NCBI GenBank assembly: GCA_002779345.1
Contig: PEWW01000080.1
Span: 1 to 9,638, forward strand
Length of the DNA: 9,638 bases
DNA from: Candidatus Omnitrophica bacterium CG07_land_8_20_14_0_80_50_8
GTDB taxonomy: Bacteria; Omnitrophota; Gorgyraeia; 2-02-FULL-51-18
Direction of reading: 5' to 3'
Shown one piece after another: positions 1-4,769 of the stretch. Each line of letters starts with the position of its first letter. Position 1 is the first letter of the stretch. Made by a program: the position numbers and the translations under genes. The notes under the pieces were generated by a model, which ran no database searches, was not told the origin of the DNA, and saw only the letters and a list, made by a program, of their open reading frames with translations.

Positions 1-198
1 ATCGCGCCTGCGATGAATGAAAAAATGTATCAAAATAAATTTACGCAGGAAAATATTAAGCGCCTCGAATCTTGCGGCGCGACGATCGTTGCCCCGATTC
101 GCGGACATTTGGTTTGCAGTGACATAGGCATCGGGCATATCGCCGAGAATAAAACTATCATCAGCACTGTGAAATCGATCTTGAATAGAAGGGCATGA
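1..198 (+). CDS. coaC: Phosphopantothenoylcysteine decarboxylase (CoaC), C-terminal part only
   Basis: The gene enters from the left edge in frame 1 and ends at TGA 196-198, so about 65 C-terminal residues are visible. CoaC is an FMN flavoprotein that decarboxylates 4'-phospho-N-pantothenoylcysteine to 4'-phosphopantetheine in coenzyme A synthesis. The first visible residues read IAPAMNEKMY, the PxMNxxMY-type substrate-binding motif of the HFCD flavoprotein family, including its key Asn. The later GHLVCSDIGIGHIAE matches the flexible loop that carries the catalytic Cys (ACGDxGxGRxxE in E. coli). The chain stops soon after this loop (SILNRRA), so there is no fused CoaB domain in frame; CoaB follows as a separate gene 64 bp downstream. 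The family and motifs are clear. The flavin-binding N-terminus lies outside the window, so completeness cannot be judged. Confidence 0.9.
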   Translation: MAPAMNEKMYQNKFTQENIKRLESCGATIVAPIRGHLVCSDIGIGHIAENKTIISTVKSILNRRA

Positions 199-210
199 TT
201 GATACCCGCT

Positions 211-257
211 TGTCATTTTCGCCTTGCGCTTGGATCCCCGCGTTCGCGGGGATGACA
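211..257. repeat. Palindromic dispersed-type repeat between coaC and coaB
   Basis: A perfect 9-bp inverted repeat with a 2-nt loop, ATCCCCGCG-TT-CGCGGGGAT (234-253), is flanked by TGTCA (211-215) and TGACA (253-257). It resembles the widespread 'GGATnCCCGC...GCGGGnATGAC' intergenic palindromes seen in many bacterial genomes. No T-run follows, so it is unlikely to be an intrinsic terminator. Its right arm ends 6 bp before the proposed coaB start codon, and its G-rich end (GGGGA, 248-252) is the only Shine-Dalgarno-like sequence there. Confidence 0.7.
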
Positions 258-262
258 CTCAG

Positions 263-940
263 TTGAAAAAGCTCAGTATCCTGATCGCCTCAGGCGCGAC
301 GCGCGAACCACTGGATCTGGTGAGATACCTTTCGAATTATTCCACGGGCGTGATGGGCCGGTATTTGGTCAAGGCCGCGAAAAAGGCGGGCCACAAGGTC
401 ACTTGGATCGAATGCCCTGACAAAATTGAGACAGCACTTGAACTTAACGCGGAACTTAAAAGGCATTTACCGAAAAATGATGTGTTGATCATGGCCGCGG
501 CGGTTTGCGACGTGAGGCCCGTCAAAATTTCAAGAAATAAGATCAAAAAGAACAAGCTGACCTCGATACGCCTCACGAAGAACCCGGATATTCTGGCGGG
601 CCTTTCGAAAAGAAAAAAGAGAGGCCAAGTATTTGTAGGGTTTGCGGTTGAATCGGAAAATATTTTTGAGAACGCGTCGAAAAAACTTAAAGCAAAAGGT
701 TTGGATCTACTTGTATTACAAAGAGTTACAAAAAGTATAAATCCCTTTGGAGACAAGCCGATTGAGGCGTACCTTTTAGAAAAAAATAAGGGCATTCAGC
801 GGTACGGGGCGATCCGGAAAGAAAAACTTGCCGGCTTGATCGTTGAAGCAGCCGGAGATCTGGCGCGGTCAGCTTGTGAGCCAGGGCGGGGAGAGGCCTG
901 TATGCGCAATTCCGGATCTTGTGCCTGCGGCGTGAGTTAA
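263..940 (+). CDS. coaB: Phosphopantothenate-cysteine ligase (CoaB), stand-alone
   Basis: CoaB ligates cysteine to 4'-phosphopantothenate using a nucleotide triphosphate, giving the substrate for CoaC. The chain opens with KKLSILIASGATREPLDLVR, the nucleotide-binding start of the family (GGTxEPID/LVR), followed by SNYSTGVMGRYL. AAAVCDVRP at about residues 77-85 is the conserved AAVxDxRP motif, and RNKIKKNK then NPDILAGL match the KIKK and NPDIL motifs around the catalytic lysine. FVGFAVESENIFENASKKL is the conserved GFAxETEN segment. I place the start at TTG 263; upstream in-frame TTGs (224, 233) would translate the palindromic repeat. The length is 225 aa, close to one CoaB domain. The last ~23 residues (from about SACEPGRG) are Cys/Gly-rich, lie beyond the usual family end, and may be a read-through tail. 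It is probably co-transcribed with coaC. Confidence 0.88.
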   Translation: MKKLSILIASGATREPLDLVRYLSNYSTGVMGRYLVKAAKKAGHKVTWIECPDKIETALELNAELKRHLPKNDVLIMAAAVCDVRPVKISRNKIKKNKLTSIRLTKNPDILAGLSKRKKRGQVFVGFAVESENIFENASKKLKAKGLDLLVLQRVTKSINPFGDKPIEAYLLEKNKGIQRYGAIRKEKLAGLIVEAAGDLARSACEPGRGEACMRNSGSCACGVS

Positions 941-992
941 GATTTAAAACACGTGACGTAAAAGACCCTTTTTGCTAAATTAAAGGGTTCCT

Positions 993-1063
993 GGCGCGAT
1001 GGCCGAGCAGTTAGGCAGCGGTCTGCAAAACCGCGTACACCGGTGCGACTCCGGTTCGCGCCT
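993..1063 (+). tRNA. tRNA-Cys (GCA)
   Basis: The cloverleaf folds by eye. Acceptor 993-999 (GGCGCGA) pairs with 1056-1062 (TCGCGCC); the D-stem GCC (1002-1004) pairs with GGC (1014-1016). Anticodon stem GCGGT (1018-1022) pairs with ACCGC (1030-1034) around loop CTGCAAA, with anticodon GCA at 1025-1027. The T-stem ACCGG (1039-1043) pairs with CCGGT (1051-1055). The discriminator is T1063, the U73 expected for cysteine tRNAs. CCA is not encoded (CGC follows). The T-loop is TGCGACT instead of the usual TTCRAnn and the D-loop has AG where GG is expected, so the normal G18-Psi55 contact appears replaced by A18 and G55. Confidence 0.93.
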
Positions 1064-1136
1064 CGCAAGTTTGCTTAAAGTGTATGGGGCGGCAGACAAA
1101 ATTTTTTCGGCTTGGGCAGGGAAAGATAAGAGGATT

Positions 1137-1220
1137 GCCGGGGTGGCGGAACTGGCAGACGCACAGGACTTAAAATCCTGGATCCTTCGGGGTGTGCGGG
1201 TTCAACTCCCGCCCCCGGCA
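1137..1220 (+). tRNA. tRNA-Leu (UAA)
   Basis: Acceptor GCCGGGG (1137-1143) pairs with CCCCGGC (1213-1219) and the discriminator is A1220, as expected for leucine. Anticodon stem CAGGA (1164-1168) pairs with TCCTG (1176-1180) around loop CTTAAAA, with anticodon TAA at 1171-1173. A long variable arm (GATCCTTCGGGGTGT region, from 1181) marks it as a class II tRNA. The T-arm is GCGGG-TTCAACT-CCCGC (1196-1212). CCA is not encoded. Confidence 0.96.
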
Positions 1221-1225
1221 CTTTT

Positions 1226-1258
1226 CCCCTCCTTTTGAAGGAGGGGATAGGGGAGGTT
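1226..1258. repeat. Pyrimidine/purine hairpin repeat after tRNA-Leu
   Basis: A perfect 9-bp inverted repeat with a 3-nt loop, CCCCTCCTT-TTG-AAGGAGGGG (1226-1246), is followed by ATAGGGGAGGTT. This arrangement (CCCCTCCTT hairpin plus a second GGGGAGG block) resembles a dispersed intergenic repeat found in many unrelated bacterial genomes. No T-run follows on either strand, so an intrinsic terminator is less likely than a repeat. Confidence 0.6.
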
Positions 1259-1323
1259 AAAAAGCGTATTGGCTGTCGTTTTCAATTGTAAGTCTGATAA
1301 AGAAAAACGCCGGGTAGGTTTAA

Positions 1324-1397
1324 GGGCAATTAGCTCAGTTGGTTAGAGCGTTTCCTTGACATGGAAAAGGTCACAGGTTCGAGTCCTGTATTGCCCA
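1324..1397 (+). tRNA. tRNA-Val (GAC)
   Basis: Acceptor GGGCAAT (1324-1330) pairs with ATTGCCC (1390-1396), with discriminator A1397. D-arm GCTC/GAGC (1333-1336 / 1346-1349) encloses AGTTGGTTA. Anticodon stem TTTCC (1351-1355) pairs with GGAAA (1363-1367) around TTGACAT, with anticodon GAC at 1358-1360. The T-arm is ACAGG-TTCGAGT-CCTGT (1373-1389). CCA is not encoded; a long hairpin begins directly at the 3' end. Confidence 0.96.
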
Positions 1398-1494
1398 ATT
1401 TTCGCAGGACTTACGGCGCCCCTGACGGGCGCCGTCAAGTCCCCGCGAAAATGGGTGGCGTGAAGGTCGCGGCCAAGCGACCGGAGACGCCCCC
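1398..1494. repeat. Two-hairpin structured repeat, copy 1 (next to tRNA-Val)
   Basis: The first hairpin has outer arms ATTTTCGC (1398-1405) and GCGAAAAT (1445-1452). Its inner stem is GGACTT plus ACGGCGCCC (1407-1421) pairing with GGGCGCCGT, one bulged C (1436), then AAGTCC (1427-1442). The second hairpin follows directly: GGG-T-GGCGT (1453-1461) pairs with ACGCC-CCC (1487-1494), and inside it GGTCGC (1465-1470) pairs with GCGACC (1477-1482) around GGCCAA. The same order of bulged GGACTT/AAGTC hairpin plus a nested hairpin with a CCAA-containing loop recurs at 4651-4740 with different stem bases. It could be a REP/MITE-like DNA repeat or a structured RNA. Confidence 0.65.
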
Positions 1495-1736
1495 AAGGAT
1501 TTGGGGGGATGGGTACATCGGAGATTTTTTCGTCCAGACTCGCCAGCAGCGGGAGAAAAAATCAACGATGACCGGATGTACGGCGCGGGGCCCGGCTCGC
1601 ATTGCCCTCTGGCGCGTCAGGCGCGCGAATGACCGACCTGGAGCCGCGACCTTTAGATCGCGGCGGAAGGCGCCGAGTCGCAAGATCACTGAAGGACCGC
1701 CGCGAAGGGCGGCGAGTCCTATAAAAATAAGAGCAT
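1495..1736. other. Palindrome-rich stretch without a credible gene
   Basis: No convincing protein is encoded on either strand; long open frames here have unbalanced composition and run through inverted repeats and tRNA sequence. Visible pairings are CCCCCAA/TTGGGGG (1490-1507, competing with the preceding hairpin), GATTTTTTC (1523-1531) with GAAAAAATC (1555-1563), CCGCGA (1644-1649) with TCGCGG (1658-1663), and AGGAC-CGCCGC with GCGGCG-A-GTCCT (1693-1720). The last one again has the GGAC...AGTCC ends of the hairpin family at 1407 and 4661. The stretch ends at the A/T-rich promoter of the toxin-antitoxin genes. Confidence 0.6.
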
Positions 1737-1780
1737 TTGGTATTACCTTATGGTATACTTTATTCATACCAAAGTATGAA
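1737..1780 (+). promoter_or_regulatory. Extended -10 promoter and operator-like palindromes of the toxin-antitoxin operon
   Basis: TATACT at 1754-1759 is preceded by TGG (1751-1753), giving an extended -10 (TGnTATACT); no good -35 hexamer is visible. A perfect 7-bp inverted repeat TTCATAC-CAAA-GTATGAA (1763-1780) lies just downstream, at the likely transcription start. Additional TTGGTAT (1737-1743) and ATACCAA (1766-1772) form a longer-range inverted pair. Overlap of palindromes with the core promoter fits autorepression by the ribbon-helix-helix antitoxin, alone or with its toxin, as is usual for such modules. Confidence 0.6.
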
Positions 1781-1791
1781 TGGAGACCACT

Positions 1792-2049
1792 ATGAGTGTT
1801 AACGCAGTCAAGATCGCGATCAGTTTACCGAAGGACGTCATAAAGGAAGTCGAACAGACACGCCACAAAATGGGCTTGGGCAGAAGCCAGGCGATATTGG
1901 AGGCCGTTTCGTTGTGGCTTAAGAGGAAACAGGAAGAAGCGTTGGATAAGCAATACGCGGAGGGCTATAAAAAGAAACCAGAAAATGCGGGCGAAATAAA
2001 CCCCCTCTTTTATGCCAGTCTTTCCAGTTTTTCAAAGGATAAGTGGTGA
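1792..2049 (+). CDS. Ribbon-helix-helix antitoxin, MazE/CopG-like
   Basis: An 85-residue protein. Residues 6-40 (VKIAISLPKDVIKEVEQTRH... then GRSQAILEAV) have the ribbon-helix-helix pattern: a short beta strand of alternating residues (KIAISLP), helix A, the G-x-S/R turn, then helix B. Such antitoxins dimerise, bind operator DNA through the strand pair, and wrap the toxin with their C-terminal tail; here the tail is from LKRKQEEALDKQYAEGY onward and ends LSSFSKDKW. I choose ATG 1792, because GGAG (1782-1785) sits 6 nt upstream, over ATG 1780, which lies in the operator palindrome. The stop TGA overlaps the next start by one base (TGATG), the usual antitoxin-toxin coupling. The exact subfamily cannot be assigned by eye. 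Confidence 0.85.
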   Translation: MSVNAVKIAISLPKDVIKEVEQTRHKMGLGRSQAILEAVSLWLKRKQEEALDKQYAEGYKKKPENAGEINPLFYASLSSFSKDKW

Positions 2050-2363
2050 TGCAAAGAGGCGAAATTTGGTGGGCCGATTTGCCGGAACCTGCCGGCCGTC
2101 ACCCGGTCGTGATTTTATCACGAAACAAAGCTGTCCAAGTCCGGGAGTTTATTACGGCGGCGGAAGTGACGGGCACAATACGGCATATTCCCGTTGAAGT
2201 GATTTTACATAAAAGTGACGGGATGTCTAAAGAGTGTGTTGTGAATTTGGATTCCATTTATACGATTTCTAAAAAATTTCTCTCAAAAAAAATAGCGGAT
2301 TTAAATTCAACCAAATTGGAAGCCGTTGAAACAGCGCTCAAGTTTGCTCTGGATTTGAAATAA
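2049..2363 (+). CDS. mazF: MazF/PemK-family endoribonuclease toxin
   Basis: A 104-residue protein opening MQRGEIWWADLPEP, then GRHPVVILSRN, the conserved RGEIWxxxL...G...RPVVILS start of the MazF/PemK fold. The Arg in GRHPVV corresponds in position to the catalytic Arg of MazF proteins. TGTIRHIPVEV and later CVVNLDSIYTISKKFL match the second half (the T/S active-site region and the 'v.cdqirtvdk.rl' segment). It ends with the usual C-terminal helix (TKLEAVETALKFALDL). MazF enzymes cut single-stranded RNA at short specific sites and arrest translation. AAAGGA (2034-2039) lies 9 nt before ATG 2049. The stop TAA (2361-2363) shares a base with the thrS ATG, so the toxin is coupled to both the antitoxin before it and the synthetase after it. 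All expected segments are present, so it is probably intact. Confidence 0.9.
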   Translation: MQRGEIWWADLPEPAGRHPVVILSRNKAVQVREFITAAEVTGTIRHIPVEVILHKSDGMSKECVVNLDSIYTISKKFLSKKIADLNSTKLEAVETALKFALDLK

Positions 2364-4105
2364 TGGCCAAAACAGTAACAGACAAAACGACAGACCTCTA
2401 CAAACTCCGCCATAGCTGTGCCCATGTCCTGGCACAGGCCGTGAAGCGCAAATACCCGACGGCGAAATTGGGTTTCGGCCCGCCGGTGGAGGACGGGTTT
2501 TATTATGACATTCATCTGCCGGAGGCGCTGACAGACGCGGATCTGGAAGCGATCGAGAAAGAAATGGTTGAGATCGTGAAGGCCAACTATTCTTTTGAAA
2601 AGAAGGACGTCACGCCCGATGAGGCGCGGAAAATATTCAGCGCAAAGAACGAGACGTTCAAGGTTGAGACCGTTGATCAGCTTGCGGGGCAGGAACAGCT
2701 TTCCATCGTCGTCGACGGCGATTTCACGGACCTCTGCAAATACCCGCATGTGCATAAGACCGGCGACATCAAAGCGTTCAAACTGACAAGCATCGCGGGG
2801 GCTTACTGGAAGGGGATCGAGACCAATCCTGTTATGCAGAGGATCTATGGAACCGCGTTCTTTTCAAAAAAAGAGTTAGACGATTTTTTGCGGATGCGTG
2901 AGGAAGCCAAGAAACGCGATCACCGGAAACTGGGCAAAGAATTAGCTCTGTTCATGTTCTCGCCGTTTGCCGCGGCATCGCCCATTTTCAAACCGAAGGG
3001 CACGGTCATTTACAATCTTTTGCGGGATTACATCCGCGGCCTTTATCGGCGCGAGGGTTATCAAGAGGTAATCACGCCTCAGATCTTTGACGTGGAGCTC
3101 TGGAAAAAGTCAGGCCACTACGAGAAGTACAAGGACAACATGTATTTCACGCGCGTCGATGAGCACGAGTGCGCGGTGAAGCCGATGAACTGTCCGAGTC
3201 ATACGCTTATTTATTCGTCAGAGCTTCATTCCTACCGCGACCTGCCGGTGCGGATCGCCGATTTCGGGCGCTTGCACCGCTTCGAGCGTTCAGGCGTCAC
3301 CTCGGGCCTTACGCGCGTACGCTCGTTCGCTCAGGACGACGCGCACATTTTTTGTACGGAAGACCAAGTAGGGTCCGAGATCTCGGGTGTGTGCCGCATG
3401 ATACGCGAAGTTTATGGGGCCTTCGGTTTTCCGGAACCCAAGGTTTTTCTCTCAACGAGGCCGGAGCGGAAAGTGGGTTCCGAAGCCACTTGGGACAAGG
3501 CTGAAGCGGCGCTTGAAGCCGCCGTCAAATCTAACAGCTTGGCCTACACGATCAATGCCGGTGACGGCGCTTTTTACGGGCCCAAGATCGATTTTGTCGT
3601 GAAGGACACTCTCGGGCGTGACTGGCAGTTGGGAACGATCCAGCTAGATTTCAACATGCCGGAGCGTTTTGAACTTGAGTATAAGAATTCAGACGGCGGC
3701 GTATCGCGGCCGGTCATGATTCACCGGGCAGTCTTGGGGTCACTGGAGCGCTTCATTGGGATCCTCATCGAGCATTACGGCGGCGCATTTCCGTTTTGGC
3801 TATCGCCGATGCAGGTCAGCATCATCCCGATCGCGCAGGCCCACGAGGCTTACGGTGAAAAAATTTTGAAGGAACTTTTAGACAACGGCTTTCGGGCGGA
3901 GATCAAGGCTCCGGCGGAAACTTTGGGTTCAAGGATCCGAAGGGCACAGACTGAAAAAATCCCCTACATGATCATTTTGGGAGACAAAGAAATTCAGGCG
4001 GAAAATATTTCGGTGAGGTCCCGTTCGAAGGGGGATTTGGGTCAGACCTCGCTTTTAGAATTTATCGGGAAAGTGAACGAAGCAGTGAAGGCGCGGACAG
4101 CCTAG
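2363..4105 (+). CDS. thrS: Threonyl-tRNA synthetase lacking the TGS domain
   Basis: ThrRS attaches threonine to tRNA-Thr and hydrolyses Ser-tRNA-Thr at a separate editing site. The protein has 580 residues against 642 in E. coli. The editing-domain motif HSCAH is at residues 17-21, with C125 and H129 (DLCKYPHV) completing the HxxxH/CxxxH site. The class II catalytic core contains the zinc ligands C277 (PMNCPSH), H328 (DDAHIF) and H454 (MIHRAVLGSLERF). These positions are offset 56-57 from the E. coli residues, so the missing part is the N-terminal TGS domain. The C-terminal anticodon-binding domain starts around VSIIPIAQAHEAYG and includes GSRIRRAQTEKIPYMIILGDKE. The start is ATG 2363, overlapping the mazF stop (TAATG); only a weak GGA lies 9 nt upstream, which suggests translational coupling. 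No T-box leader is visible. Confidence 0.96.
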   Translation: MAKTVTDKTTDLYKLRHSCAHVLAQAVKRKYPTAKLGFGPPVEDGFYYDIHLPEALTDADLEAIEKEMVEIVKANYSFEKKDVTPDEARKIFSAKNETFKVETVDQLAGQEQLSIVVDGDFTDLCKYPHVHKTGDIKAFKLTSIAGAYWKGIETNPVMQRIYGTAFFSKKELDDFLRMREEAKKRDHRKLGKELALFMFSPFAAASPIFKPKGTVIYNLLRDYIRGLYRREGYQEVITPQIFDVELWKKSGHYEKYKDNMYFTRVDEHECAVKPMNCPSHTLIYSSELHSYRDLPVRIADFGRLHRFERSGVTSGLTRVRSFAQDDAHIFCTEDQVGSEISGVCRMIREVYGAFGFPEPKVFLSTRPERKVGSEATWDKAEAALEAAVKSNSLAYTINAGDGAFYGPKIDFVVKDTLGRDWQLGTIQLDFNMPERFELEYKNSDGGVSRPVMIHRAVLGSLERFIGILIEHYGGAFPFWLSPMQVSIIPIAQAHEAYGEKILKELLDNGFRAEIKAPAETLGSRIRRAQTEKIPYMIILGDKEIQAENISVRSRSKGDLGQTSLLEFIGKVNEAVKARTA

Positions 4106-4127
4106 TCAGACGTTGAGGTAACATAAA

Positions 4128-4144
4128 AAGGAGGCATCTCTATT
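4128..4144 (+). promoter_or_regulatory. Strong Shine-Dalgarno with AUU start codon of infC
   Basis: AAGGAGG (4128-4134) lies 7 nt upstream of ATT 4142-4144. An in-frame TAA at 4124-4126 closes the frame, and no ATG, GTG or TTG occurs between that stop and TTG 4196, which would remove the conserved RINEGIRVPQVR start of IF3. The start must therefore be the AUU. This is the classical arrangement in which IF3 discriminates against its own non-canonical start codon to regulate its level. Confidence 0.92.
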
Positions 4145-4651
4145 TCAAAAAATCATACGCGCATCAATGAAGGAATTCGCGTTCCTCAGGTTCGTTTGAT
4201 CGATGCGGACGGAAATCAAGCGGGTGTCGTGGCCATCGATCAGGCGCTTCAAATGGCCAAAGAGGCGGAACTGGATTTGGTGGAAGTGGCCGCGCAGGCC
4301 GTGCCGCCGGTTTGCCGGATCATAGATTTCAGTAAGTTCAAATATGACCAGGAGAAAAAAGAAAAAGAGGCCCGCAAAAAACAAAAAATCGTTCACCTGA
4401 AGGAAATTAAATTTCATCCTTTTATTGAGGAGAATGACTATCAGGTTAAACTTCATAGTTTGGAAAGATTTTTGAAACAGGGAGACAAGGGCAAGATCAC
4501 GATGCAGTTCCGCGGCCGCGAAATGAATTATGTTTCGACGGGCCGGAAGGTTCTGGCCAGGCTGTCGCAGGACATCGCGCCGCTCGGAGACGTGGAAAAG
4601 ACCCCGTTTATGGAAGGCAAGATGATCACGATGATCATCATGCCAAAGTGA
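4142..4651 (+). CDS. infC: Translation initiation factor IF-3
   Basis: IF3 binds the 30S subunit, prevents premature 50S joining and proofreads start codon-initiator tRNA pairing. The 169-residue chain, read from AUU, begins SKNHTRINEGIRVPQVRLID, matching the family's RINEEIRVxEVRLID opening. The N-domain includes ALQMAKEAELDLVEVAAQA and PPVCRIIDFSKFKYDQEKK, followed by the lysine-rich linker (KEKEARKKQK). The C-domain shows VHLKEIKFHPFIEENDYQVK, then GKITMQFRGREM and the C-terminal MIIMPK. Starting at TTG 4196 would give 151 residues and lose the conserved opening. It sits between thrS and rpmI in the standard order. Autoregulation through the AUU codon is established for E. coli IF3 and inferred here. 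Confidence 0.96.
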   Translation: MSKNHTRINEGIRVPQVRLIDADGNQAGVVAIDQALQMAKEAELDLVEVAAQAVPPVCRIIDFSKFKYDQEKKEKEARKKQKIVHLKEIKFHPFIEENDYQVKLHSLERFLKQGDKGKITMQFRGREMNYVSTGRKVLARLSQDIAPLGDVEKTPFMEGKMITMIIMPK

Positions 4652-4740
4652 ATTTGCGCCGGACTTACGACGCGGAGCGCCGCCAAGTCTCTCCGCGCAA
4701 ATTCATCCCGAGAAACCGCGCCAACGCGGCGCCGAGGGAT
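4651..4740. repeat. Two-hairpin structured repeat, copy 2 (infC-rpmI spacer)
   Basis: Perfect 9-bp outer arms AATTTGCGC (4651-4659) and GCGCAAATT (4695-4703) start on the last base of the infC stop codon. Inside, GACTT (4662-4666) pairs with AAGTC (4685-4689), and CGACGC (4668-4673) pairs, with one mismatch, with GCGCCG (4677-4682). A second nested hairpin follows: ATCCC (4705-4709) with GGGAT (4736-4740), and CCGCG (4716-4720) with CGCGG (4725-4729) around CCAA. This is the same two-hairpin layout as at 1398-1494 with compensating base changes. In E. coli this part of the operon mRNA takes part in L20 autoregulation, so a regulatory role is possible but not shown. Confidence 0.65.
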
Positions 4741-4769
4741 CTAAAGGATAATATAAGATGAGGATAAAA

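Noticed and set aside
964..988. Terminator hairpin between coaB and tRNA-Cys (ACCCTTT/AAAGGGT)
   Set aside because: The stem is short and A/T-rich with a 10-nt loop, and the following bases are TCCTGG with no T-run; too weak to call.
999..1238. Open frame covering tRNA-Cys and tRNA-Leu (79 codons)
   Set aside because: It reads straight through two well-folded tRNA genes; phrases such as VAELADAQDLKS are the usual translation of tRNA-Leu.
1226..1246. Intrinsic terminator after tRNA-Leu
   Set aside because: The hairpin is strong but no T-run follows on either strand; it fits a dispersed repeat better.
1380..1722. Integration site duplication: CGAGTCCTGTA in tRNA-Val (1380-1390) and CGAGTCCTATA at 1713-1723
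   Set aside because: Only about 10 of 11 bases match, the second copy is part of its own palindrome, and no integrase gene is present.
1398..1740. CRISPR array
   Set aside because: The inverted repeats are not regularly spaced direct repeats, and no cas gene is nearby.
1361..1795. Open frames of 144 codons (+) and 110 codons (-, 1435-1767)
   Set aside because: They begin in or near tRNA-Val and cross several inverted repeats; composition is Arg/Pro/Ala-rich from GC palindromes, with no ribosome binding site or recognisable domain.
2200..2362. T-box or attenuator leader for thrS
   Set aside because: The region is toxin coding sequence up to the thrS start; no specifier-loop, T-box or terminator structure is visible.
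4196..4651. infC start at TTG 4196
   Set aside because: It lacks a ribosome binding site and would delete the conserved IF3 opening coded from ATT 4142.
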